Part shown: positions 4,734 through 10,459 of the stretch, piece by piece | How the letters are laid out: each line of letters begins with the position of its first letter | How positions within the stretch are numbered: the first letter of the stretch is position 1 | Source: Pseudomonadota bacterium | GTDB lineage: Bacteria > Desulfobacterota > Desulfovibrionia > Desulfovibrionales > Desulfovibrionaceae | Direction: 5' to 3' | DNA length: 10,459 nt | Assembly: GCA_023417745.1 (NCBI GenBank) | Contig: JAEZEM010000472.1 | Location: forward strand, 1-10,459 | Translations under genes and position numbers: made by a program | Notes under the pieces: model-generated | The model's input: only the letters and a program-made list of their open reading frames with translations | Databases searched by the model: none | Told to the model about the DNA's origin: nothing

Positions 4734-7391
4734 ATGCGTTCTTTTCGTGCGCTTGCCTTGCTTTGCCTGTCCCTGATGCTCCTGGCCGCTCTGCCGGGAG
4801 CCCTGCCCGCCCAGGACGCGGCCCCGGCCGCCGCCAAGGCCGAACCGGCCAAAACGCCGGATGCTCCCGCCGCCCCCGAGGCCAAGGCCGACGCGCCCCA
4901 AACGCCCCAGGCTCCGACCGCCGAGGCCGGCAAGGAAACGGCCAAGCCGGCCGACAAAGCCGCCGATAAACCGACCGAAAAAGCTCCGGACAAGGCCACG
5001 CCCAAGGAGGCCGAGAAACCGGCTCCCAAACCGGCCGACAAGCAGCCAGCCGCCAAGGCTTCCGACAAGGCCGGCGACAAAACGCCCGACAAAAACGGCG
5101 ACAAAGCCGATGCCGAGGCCGACGCGCCCAAGGATTGGCAGGTGCTCTTGTCCATCCACCAGGAATCGGTGGTGCAGCAGGCGGCCCGGTTCAAGTCCAT
5201 GGAAGAGCTGTTGCCGAAAAACGTGCGCAAGTTCCGCTCCGAGCTCTCGGCCCTGGAAGGCAAGCTCGACGAGCTGGGGCTCATCATCAGCCTGTCCGGC
5301 GGCAATCCCTGGGAACTGCGGGCTGTGCTGGGGGATTTCGCCCGCCTGCGACGGACCGTGGAGACGCTCATCGCGCCCTCCCAGGAAAGCCGGGACGAAC
5401 TCGACAAGATCGCCGCCCGGCTGGACTCCCTCAAGGAGGAGTTCGCCAAGCGCCTGGAAGACGATCCCGAGCAGCCCATCGCCGACGCCATCGGCTACTA
5501 CCTGCGCTACGTCAAAAGCGTGCGGGCTTCCCTCACCGGCGTGCGCTCCACCCTGGAAAAGGAACTCGGCCCGGCCCGCGAGCTGCTGGCCGCCCTGGAC
5601 AAGGCCGAGGAAGCCCTGCGCCTGAAAATCCCCAAGGCCTGGAAGACCTACTATTTCACGGCCTCCAACGAACTGTTCTCTCACAAGGCCTGGAACGACC
5701 TGGAAACCCGTTTCCAGCACTGGGCCAAGTCCAACGGCTCCATGCTGCGCTCCATGACGCGCGGCTCCGACGCGCTCCGGGCCCAGGCTGTGGGCATCAG
5801 GGCCGGGGTGGCCCTGGCAGTGCTGGCAGTGGTGTCCGTCATCGCCATCGCCCGATTGCGCCGCCGCTTTCCCGGGCTGTACGCCCCGGCCAAACTGCGT
5901 CTGGTCTGCCTGCTGGCCGGGTCCGGGCTCATCCTGCACTGGGCGGCGGCCGGCGCGCCGCTGCTGCTCCAGGAGATCGGCAACATCCTGGCCGAAATTC
6001 TGCTGGCCGCCGGTCTGGCCACATTCTCGCGCTATCTGGCCGAGGCCTCGGGCGCGGCCACGCCCGGTGCGGGCAATCCCCTGCGCGGCCTGTGGGCCAT
6101 GTTCTCCCTGGGCCTGCTGCTCCAGATCGCCGACATCCCCGAGCCGGCCCTGACCACGGTGTGGATCGTGCTGCTGGCCGCCTATCTGCTCTTCTACGGC
6201 GGTTTCATGCGCCGTTACGCCGGCCCGCTCAAAATCTTCTGCCGGGCCACGCCGGCCCTGACCATGGGATTGGCCGTCATGGCGGCGCTTGGCTGGCAGC
6301 ACTTGTCGGTGCTGGCCCTGGCCGGCTGGTTCCTGCTGTTGGCCGCCGTGCAGATCGGGGCCGGGCTGTCGCGCATCGTCACCGCCTGGCAGGCCCGGGC
6401 CGGCCAGGAAGGGGCTTCGGCGCTGACGCGGGCCATGGTTTCCGGCCTGGGGTTTCCGCTCATTTTCTTGTCGCTGTTCCTGCTGGTCCTCTACTGGTTC
6501 TCCACGGAACTGGGCGGCCAGGAACTGTTCATGGAAGCCGTCGGGTTCACCGTAACCATCGGCACGGTCTCGGTCACCCTTGGCCGGCTGGCGCTTATAC
6601 TCACCGGCTTTTTCGTCACCCGCTCGACCCTTTTCGCCGTGCGCTCCTTCATCCAGGACCTGCCGCGCCTGCGGCCGGGCATTGATCCAGGCGTGCGCGA
6701 CGTGCTGGAAACCACCTCGCTTTACGTGCTGTGGGGCGTGTACATCCTCATCTCGCTGTTCCTGCTCGGCTTCTCCTTCACCAGCCTGGCGGTGGTCGCC
6801 GGCGGCTTGTCCGTCGGCATCGGCTTTGGCCTGCAAAACATCGTCAACAACTTCGTGGCCGGCTTGATCCTGCTTTTTGGACGTTCCATCCAAGCCGGGG
6901 ACACCATCCAGATCGATTCCATCTGGGGCAAGGTGCGCAAGGTCAACATCCGCAACACCGTGGTCCAGACCTTTGACAACGCCACGCTGTTCGTGCCCAA
7001 TTCCGCCCTGATCAGCGGCAAGCTCGTCAACTGGACCCACCGCGACCCGACCGTGCGCCGGGAAATCACCATCGGCGTGGCCTACGGCTCCAACACCGAC
7101 CAGGTGCGCCAGATCCTGCTCGACGCCGTGGCCGGCCATCCTCATGTGCTGACGACTCCGGCCCCGGCGGTGCAATTCACCAACTTCGGCGAGAGTTCGC
7201 TGGACTTCAAACTGCTTTTCTGGGTGGACAACGTCAACGTGGCTGTGGGCACCACCTCGGACATCCGTTTCGCCATCGACAGGCGCTTCCGCGAGGTCGG
7301 CATTGACATTCCCTTCCCCCAGCGCGAGGTGCGCATTGTGGCTGGGGCCGGCGACCCGGTTCAGGCCGCCGCCGGCGCGGGAGCGGACTAG
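4734..7391 (+). CDS. Large multi-TM mechanosensitive ion channel of the MscS family
   Basis: This 885-residue inner-membrane channel is expected to open under membrane tension and release solutes on osmotic downshock. It starts with a signal peptide (MRSFRALALLCLSLMLLAAL) with likely cleavage after LPA at residue 26. Residues 27-133 are a low-complexity Ala/Pro/Lys/Asp segment with repeated xxDK units. Residues 134-350 form a mainly helical periplasmic domain, and about 11 transmembrane segments follow between roughly 353 and 712. The diagnostic MscS pore helix and beta domain are GGLSVGIGFGLQNIVNNFVA (690-709), then FGRSIQAGDTIQID (715-728), FVPNSALISGKLVNWT (753-768) and a C-terminal alpha/beta domain to about residue 868. 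The size and layout resemble the MscK/YbdG-YjeP-like large MscS proteins rather than the roughly 290-residue MscS. Genes for a lipoprotein and a bactofilin follow on the same strand. A 1006-codon antisense open frame is a GC-bias shadow. Confidence 0.92.
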   Translation: MRSFRALALLCLSLMLLAALPGALPAQDAAPAAAKAEPAKTPDAPAAPEAKADAPQTPQAPTAEAGKETAKPADKAADKPTEKAPDKATPKEAEKPAPKPADKQPAAKASDKAGDKTPDKNGDKADAEADAPKDWQVLLSIHQESVVQQAARFKSMEELLPKNVRKFRSELSALEGKLDELGLIISLSGGNPWELRAVLGDFARLRRTVETLIAPSQESRDELDKIAARLDSLKEEFAKRLEDDPEQPIADAIGYYLRYVKSVRASLTGVRSTLEKELGPARELLAALDKAEEALRLKIPKAWKTYYFTASNELFSHKAWNDLETRFQHWAKSNGSMLRSMTRGSDALRAQAVGIRAGVALAVLAVVSVIAIARLRRRFPGLYAPAKLRLVCLLAGSGLILHWAAAGAPLLLQEIGNILAEILLAAGLATFSRYLAEASGAATPGAGNPLRGLWAMFSLGLLLQIADIPEPALTTVWIVLLAAYLLFYGGFMRRYAGPLKIFCRATPALTMGLAVMAALGWQHLSVLALAGWFLLLAAVQIGAGLSRIVTAWQARAGQEGASALTRAMVSGLGFPLIFLSLFLLVLYWFSTELGGQELFMEAVGFTVTIGTVSVTLGRLALILTGFFVTRSTLFAVRSFIQDLPRLRPGIDPGVRDVLETTSLYVLWGVYILISLFLLGFSFTSLAVVAGGLSVGIGFGLQNIVNNFVAGLILLFGRSIQAGDTIQIDSIWGKVRKVNIRNTVVQTFDNATLFVPNSALISGKLVNWTHRDPTVRREITIGVAYGSNTDQVRQILLDAVAGHPHVLTTPAPAVQFTNFGESSLDFKLLFWVDNVNVAVGTTSDIRFAIDRRFREVGIDIPFPQREVRIVAGAGDPVQAAAGAGAD

Positions 7392-7409
7392 ACCGTTCCA
7401 TGCCCTTAA

Positions 7410-7443
7410 GGGCGGCCCGGGCGCGCCTCGCCCCGGGCCGCCC
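7410..7443 (+). terminator. GC-rich hairpin after the MscS-type gene, no U-tract
   Basis: GGGCGGCCCGGG (7410-7421) pairs perfectly with CCCGGGCCGCCC (7432-7443) around a 10-base loop, 18 bases after the TAG stop. No T-run follows. It may attenuate transcription or protect the 3' end of the channel message and separate it from the lipoprotein gene 146 bases downstream. Confidence 0.4.
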
Positions 7444-7537
7444 CGACCGTCCCTGACCCGGCTCGCCGCCTTGGCGACGGGCATTTGCACGGGACAGGCG
7501 GACAGTTTTCTGATACGGCTCAAAAAAAGGACGCCGC

Positions 7538-7819
7538 ATGAACCGACGAGTCCTGCCCCTGGCCTGCCTGGTCCTGGCCCTGGCCGTCGCGCCCGGCTGC
7601 AAGAAGACCAAGAGCGCGCCTCCGGCCATGCCGCAATACGATTCCCTCGAACCCGGCCCCGGGGCCAATCCCCTGGAGATCGAGCGCTACCGTCTGGAAC
7701 AGGAGAAGCGGACCCTGTCCGAAAAGTTGAGCGACAACCTCGACCGCATTCAGCGCATTAACGCCCGCCTCATCCAGATCAACATCGAACTGCAGCGCCA
7801 AAACAATCCGCATTACTAA
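7538..7819 (+). CDS. Small coiled-coil lipoprotein, function unknown
   Basis: This 93-residue protein begins with a basic n-region and a Leu/Ala-rich h-region (MNRRVLPLACLVLALAVAPG) ending in a lipobox-like APGC. Lipidation is predicted at C21, giving a mature protein of 73 residues. The next residues (KKTK, then a Pro-rich linker) lack Asp at +2, so under the E. coli Lol rule it would go to the outer membrane; whether that rule holds here is not known. Residues 47-89 are a continuous amphipathic helix rich in Glu, Arg, Leu and Ile, likely a coiled coil, which recalls Lpp-like or tether lipoproteins. AAAGGA precedes the ATG by about 7 bases. The bactofilin gene starts 31 bases after its stop, so the two are probably co-transcribed. 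I do not recognise a named family. Confidence 0.82.
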   Translation: MNRRVLPLACLVLALAVAPGCKKTKSAPPAMPQYDSLEPGPGANPLEIERYRLEQEKRTLSEKLSDNLDRIQRINARLIQINIELQRQNNPHY

Positions 7820-7850
7820 GGCCGCCCGCACCAGCCAAGGACCCAGACCC

Positions 7851-8288
7851 ATGTTCGGATTTTCGTCGAAGAAAAAGCCCCGCCTGGACGCCATCACCGC
7901 CTTTCTCGGGGCCGGAACCCAGTATCATGGCCAATTCAACTTCCAGGGCGTCGTTCGCATCGACGGCGGCGTCATCGGCGACATCATCTCCGACGGCGTG
8001 CTGGTGCTCGGCGAGGAAGGGCTGGTCGAAGGCCGCATCAGCGTGGGCGAACTCATCGCCAGCGGCAGCGTGCGCGGCGACGTCACGGCCAGCCGGCGCG
8101 TCATCCTCAACAAGACGGCCAAGCTGACCGGCAACATCCAGACCCCGTCGGTAGTCATAGAGGACGGGGCCATGCTCAACGGCCAGCTGCGCATGACCGA
8201 AGCCGAAGCCGTTGTCCTGTCCGAGGGCCTGGCCCCCTGCGCCCTGCCCGGGCAGCCGGCCGGCGACGTCACGGAAACAACATCATGA
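7851..8288 (+). CDS. Bactofilin (polymer-forming cytoskeletal protein, DUF583)
   Basis: This 145-residue protein has bactofilin architecture. A short N-terminal tail (MFGFSSKKKP) has aromatic then Lys residues and is of the type that anchors bactofilins to the inner membrane. Residues 17-115 form a beta-helix core with regularly spaced Gly and hydrophobic positions: AFLGAGTQYHGQFNFQG, VVRIDGGVIGDI, VLVLGEEGLVEGRI, SGSVRGDVTA and TAKLTGNIQTPSVVIEDGAM. A disordered tail follows. Bactofilins self-assemble without nucleotide into filaments that scaffold peptidoglycan enzymes, polar structures or stalks. The start ATG follows AAGGA at about 9 bases. The gene sits between the small lipoprotein and a small acidic protein, suggesting a shared envelope role. 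No M23 peptidase, a frequent bactofilin partner, is present in the window. Confidence 0.9.
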   Translation: MFGFSSKKKPRLDAITAFLGAGTQYHGQFNFQGVVRIDGGVIGDIISDGVLVLGEEGLVEGRISVGELIASGSVRGDVTASRRVILNKTAKLTGNIQTPSVVIEDGAMLNGQLRMTEAEAVVLSEGLAPCALPGQPAGDVTETTS

Positions 8289-8364
8289 AGGGGTTGCCAA
8301 AAGGGCCTCGTCCGATTAATGGCAAAACGCCGTTACCTGCCCCCGTTTAAGGAGTCCCGTCCCC

Positions 8365-8592
8365 ATGGGCCAATTTTTCCCTGATGCCGACCAGTTTCCC
8401 CTTGAAGACCAGATCAAGCACCTTGGCGACGACGAGTTGCTCGATTTCTGGGAAGAGACCCAGTACATTGAGCGTATGCTCGTGGAAGAGGAAAATACCG
8501 AAGTCGATCATTCCCAAGAGTACGAACGGGTGATCCTCCAAGAGCTGATGCTGCGCACCTGCCGCCGCCGCGCCCTGGCCGGCGAACGCTAG
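8365..8592 (+). CDS. Small acidic protein of unknown function
   Basis: This 75-residue soluble protein has no signal peptide or membrane segment. Residues 1-55 are strongly acidic and helix-prone (for example LGDDELLDFWEETQYIERML at 20-39), and a basic, Arg-rich end follows (RTCRRRALAGER, 64-75). I recognise no motif or family. The gene is supported by an AAGGAG site 10 bases before the ATG, an in-frame stop (TAG) before the next terminator-like hairpin, and its place 76 bases after the bactofilin on the same strand. The charge split between the two ends suggests a protein-protein or protein-nucleic acid adaptor, but that is only inference. Confidence 0.7.
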   Translation: MGQFFPDADQFPLEDQIKHLGDDELLDFWEETQYIERMLVEEENTEVDHSQEYERVILQELMLRTCRRRALAGER

Positions 8593-8633
8593 CCCGGGGC
8601 GTCGCCGCCGCTTCGGTTAAAAGCCTCCGGCGG

Positions 8634-8674
8634 CCAAAGGGCTTGCGCCCTTTGGAATCCGCTACTTGTTTTTT
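8634..8674 (+). terminator. Hairpin with delayed T-run, probable terminator and dispersed intergenic element
   Basis: CCAAAGGGC (8634-8642) pairs perfectly with GCCCTTTGG (8647-8655) around a TTGC tetraloop. A six-base T-run follows at 8669-8674, 13 bases beyond the stem, which is later than in a standard intrinsic terminator. The surrounding AAGCCTCCGGCGGCCAAAGG context resembles a stretch I recall as frequent after genes in desulfovibrios; copy number would need a genome search. It lies 41 bases after the stop of the small acidic protein gene and probably closes that transcription unit. Confidence 0.6.
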
Positions 8675-8750
8675 CGATGCTCAATTCCTTATTCCCCACT
8701 CGCTCCCTGTTTAATCCAGCGCGTCGCCCTTGGCCTACTGGCTGACGTCC

Positions 8751-8840
8751 GGCGTGGAGTTGTTCATTGGATTGTCGACCTCAGCGGTCTCCTTGGACGA
8801 CCGGGACCGCACTCGGGTTCGAATCCCACCCTCGCCGCCA
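8751..8840 (+). pseudogene. Decayed tRNA-Ser-like sequence with intact 3' end
   Basis: The 90-base segment has the length of a serine tRNA and ends in a tRNA-like 3' part: GGG, the T-loop TTCGAAT (8818-8824), CCCAC, CCTCGCC, G and CCA (8838-8840). GGCGTGG at exactly the expected 5' end pairs with CCTCGCC except for one T-T mismatch. Traces of a tRNA-Ser D-loop (TTGGATT) and anticodon stem (CGGTC 8785-8789 with GACCG 8799-8803) are visible. It cannot fold as a normal tRNA: the anticodon loop is 9 bases, position 8 is A, the T-stem has only 3 of 5 pairs (TCGGG against CCCAC) and no proper D-stem forms. A pseudo-tRNA is the best reading; an unusual functional tRNA or an integration-site remnant is less likely. 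Confidence 0.5.
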
Positions 8841-8963
8841 ACGTCTTTCCTGCCCCGCCACGGTCTTAGAGCGCCGCAGTGCCGGCAACCTCAAATCGTC
8901 CTTAGCCGGTTTGCTGGCCACGGACGAAAGCTCTTTTGCGTCGTAAGACGCGACACAAGGCGC

Positions 8964-8994
8964 AAAAAAAAGAGGGCGGTCGCCCGCCCTCTTT
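8964..8994 (-). terminator. Rho-independent terminator of ugd
   Basis: AAAGAGGGCGG (8969-8979) pairs perfectly with CCGCCCTCTTT (8984-8994) around a 4-base TCGC loop. Read on the minus strand, the stem is followed directly by a run of eight T (complement of 8971-8964). It lies 25 bases beyond the ugd stop. Confidence 0.92.
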
Positions 8995-9019
8995 GGAATC
9001 GTCGAGAATCGATCGCCAG

Positions 9020-10360
9020 CTACATCTTGGGAGCCGGGCGGCCGATGCAGCAGTAGGCCAGGCCGAGGTTGGCCAACAGCTGCGGGGAGTAGAGGTTGCG
9101 GCCGTCGAAGATGATCGGGGCCTTGAGCGTCTTCTTGATGCGGCTGAAATCCGGGTTGCGGAACTGATTCCACTCGGTGACCACGGCCAAGCAGTCGGCC
9201 TTGTCCAGCACCGCGTACTGCTCTTCGACCACGGTCAACAGCTCGTTGCCCTTGAAGTGCTCGCGGGTGTTGGGACCGGCGACCGGGTCGAAAGCCACCA
9301 CGCGCATGCCGGCGTCGGTCAGGTCGCGGATCAGTTCAAAGGCAGACGCGTCGCGCACGTCGTCGGTGTTGGCCTTAAACGCCAGCCCCCACAGGGCCAG
9401 CGTCTTGCCCTTCACGCCGCCCTGGGGGGCGAAGTATTCCATGATCCGTTTGCTCAGCACATGCTTCTGACGCTTGTTGACCTCGTCAACGGCGGCCAGC
9501 AGTTCCGGCTCGAAACCGATCTTGCGGGCGGTGTCGATGAGCGCTTTGACGTCCTTGGGGAAGCAGGAGCCGCCGTAGCCCAGGCCCGGGTAGATGAACT
9601 GGTAGCCGATGCGGTGGTCGGAACCGATGCCCATGCGCACGTCGCGCACGTCGGCACCCACTTTCTCGCAGATGTTGGCCACTTCGTTAATGAACGAAAT
9701 CTTGGTGGCCAGCATGCAGTTGGCGGCGTACTTGGTCATTTCGGCCGAGCGCACGCCCATGACGATGACCTTTTCGCGGCTGCGGGCATAGGGGGCGTAC
9801 AGGGCCTTGAGGAGCTCGCCGGTGCGGACGTTGTCCGTGCCGACGACCACGCGGTCGGGCTTGAAGAAATCGTTGATGGCGTCGCCTTCCTTGAGGAACT
9901 CAGGGTTGGACACCACGTCGAATTCGATCAGTTCGCCGCGCTTTTTGAGCTCCTCGCCGATGAGCTTGCGCACCTCGTCGGCGGTACCGACCGGGACAGT
10001 GGATTTGTCGACGACGATCTTGTAGTCTTTCATGTTGGCGCCGATGTCCCGGGCCACCTGATAGACGTAGGACAGATCGCAGGAGCCGTCTTCACGGGGC
10101 GGGGTGCCGACGGTGATGAACACGAACAGCGCGTTCTCCATGCCCTCGGCAACCTTGGTGGTGAAGCGCAGGCGGCCTTCGGCCACGTTGCGCTTGACCA
10201 GCTCATCCAGTCCCGGTTCGTAGATGTGGACCTTGCCCTGGCGAAGGTTCTCGACGATGGTGGGATTGACGTCCACGCAGCAGACGTCGTTGCCCATCTC
10301 GGCAAAACAGGCGGCGCTCACCAGACCAACGTACCCGGTGCCTACGATACAAAGATTCAT
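9020..10360 (-). CDS. ugd: UDP-glucose 6-dehydrogenase
   Basis: This enzyme oxidises UDP-glucose to UDP-glucuronate in the cytoplasm with two NAD+ per turn, supplying a precursor for capsule, exopolysaccharide or LPS sugars. The 446-residue length is typical for bacterial Ugd. The N-terminal Rossmann domain starts with the GxGxxG motif GTGYVG (residues 7-12) and an acidic end of strand 2 (D30). Family landmarks follow: YEPGLDEL (47-54), TVGTPPREDG (83-92), DKSTVPVGT (118-126), NPEFLKEGDA (152-161), the K210/N214 helix EMTKYAANC (207-215) and the catalytic cysteine C266 in GYGGSCFPKD (261-270), with D270. The C-terminal UDP-binding domain contains WGLAFKANTDDVRDA (324-338). The ATG at 10358-10360 has only a weak purine-rich site (ACGAGA) upstream. 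No sugar-transfer genes are in the window to show which polysaccharide it serves. A GDP-mannose dehydrogenase is a less likely alternative. Confidence 0.95.
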   Translation of the reverse strand: MNLCIVGTGYVGLVSAACFAEMGNDVCCVDVNPTIVENLRQGKVHIYEPGLDELVKRNVAEGRLRFTTKVAEGMENALFVFITVGTPPREDGSCDLSYVYQVARDIGANMKDYKIVVDKSTVPVGTADEVRKLIGEELKKRGELIEFDVVSNPEFLKEGDAINDFFKPDRVVVGTDNVRTGELLKALYAPYARSREKVIVMGVRSAEMTKYAANCMLATKISFINEVANICEKVGADVRDVRMGIGSDHRIGYQFIYPGLGYGGSCFPKDVKALIDTARKIGFEPELLAAVDEVNKRQKHVLSKRIMEYFAPQGGVKGKTLALWGLAFKANTDDVRDASAFELIRDLTDAGMRVVAFDPVAGPNTREHFKGNELLTVVEEQYAVLDKADCLAVVTEWNQFRNPDFSRIKKTLKAPIIFDGRNLYSPQLLANLGLAYCCIGRPAPKM

Positions 10361-10459
10361 AAACTATATCTCGTTGTTAGGGTTGCCCCCGCCGGCTCGA
10401 AGGGCGGGCGGGGAACGGGGCTGAAGAATATCTGCGCATGGCGGCAGGGCCCCGTCATC
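10361..10459. other. Upstream region of ugd, nothing assignable
   Basis: The 99 bases to the window end contain a GC-rich imperfect inverted repeat (CCCCGCC with GGCGGGG around 10386-10413) and an AT-richer stretch next to the ugd start. I see no convincing promoter. A minus-strand reading frame entering from the edge is too short to judge. Confidence 0.4.

Larger units (their letters stand above)
8593..9019. other. 427-bp gene-free intergenic region
   Basis: Both flanking genes end here: the small acidic protein gene on + and ugd on the minus strand. The region contains the hairpin at 8634-8655, the tRNA-Ser-like segment at 8751-8840, a small perfect hairpin GCGTC-GTAA-GACGC (8938-8951) and the ugd terminator (8964-8994). 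The open frames that cross it have no ribosome site and no recognisable protein features. Confidence 0.75.

Noticed and set aside
4503..7523. A 1006-codon open frame on the minus strand opposite the MscS-type gene
   Set aside because: Its Gly/Gln/His-rich composition with no domain is the expected antisense shadow of a GC-rich gene; the + strand frame has a signal peptide, TM helices and clear MscS motifs.
8751..8840. A functional selenocysteine or leucine tRNA
   Set aside because: TCA and CAG triplets occur near the middle, but no 7-base anticodon loop with a 5-bp stem forms, and an 8-bp acceptor fails at two positions.
8815..8840. An attachment-site remnant of an integrated element (3' end of a tRNA gene)
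   Set aside because: No integrase, phage or mobility gene and no second copy is visible in the window, and residual tRNA similarity extends upstream of the 3' end, which fits decay better.
8938..8951. The GCGTC-GTAA-GACGC hairpin as a second terminator
   Set aside because: It has only 5 bp, and the T-run is on the wrong side for the minus-strand gene; the strong ugd terminator lies just before it.
8666..9056. Short + strand open frames across the intergenic region (8666-8869, 8730-9056)
   Set aside because: They have no ribosome site, cross the tRNA-like sequence and the ugd terminator, and encode no plausible protein.
1..10459. CRISPR arrays, insertion sequences, toxin-antitoxin or defence genes
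   Set aside because: No regularly spaced repeats, transposase motifs, terminal inverted repeats or known defence domains were seen on either strand.

Overview
The window is GC-rich, with codon use, gene families and a terminator style that fit a sulfate-reducing desulfovibrio-type bacterium (Desulfovibrio/Solidesulfovibrio group). This assignment is an inference from gene content, not from a database search.

Layout. (1) Bases 1-126 hold the last codons of a methyl-accepting chemotaxis protein on the + strand, followed by a strong bidirectional terminator. (2) Bases 309-3096 hold a compact minus-strand operon, lutA-lutB-lutC, joined by two ATGA overlaps. It encodes the iron-sulfur/LUD-domain machinery that oxidises L-lactate to pyruvate, the expected entry reaction for a lactate-using sulfate reducer. 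(3) A citrate synthase family gene (3238-4533, +) diverges from lutA across a 141-bp intergenic region that carries a candidate promoter in each direction. Its fold motifs are intact, but four of seven classical active-site positions are replaced (two His to Gln, Asp to Asn, Arg to Asn). It may therefore not make citrate at all, and it is the most interesting item in the window. (4) A + strand cluster at 4734-8592 looks envelope-related. It encodes a large MscS-type mechanosensitive channel with an unusual Lys/Pro/Ala/Asp-rich periplasmic segment, a small coiled-coil lipoprotein, a bactofilin, and a small acidic protein of unknown function. (5) A 427-bp gene-free stretch (8593-9019) carries a hairpin that looks like a dispersed intergenic element, a decayed tRNA-Ser-like sequence ending in CCA, and the terminator of the next gene. 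(6) A minus-strand UDP-glucose 6-dehydrogenase gene (9020-10360) supplies UDP-glucuronate for surface polysaccharides. The last 99 bases hold nothing I can assign.

How the parts work together. Lactate oxidation and the citrate-synthase-like protein share one divergent control region, which suggests coordinated carbon flux or a lactate-linked role for the degenerate enzyme. The channel, lipoprotein, bactofilin and Ugd genes are all envelope or cell-shape functions. No CRISPR array, insertion sequence, integrase or rRNA gene is visible. I see no clear new defence or mobile system; the candidate novelties are the active-site-substituted citrate synthase homologue, the envelope cluster and the pseudo-tRNA.
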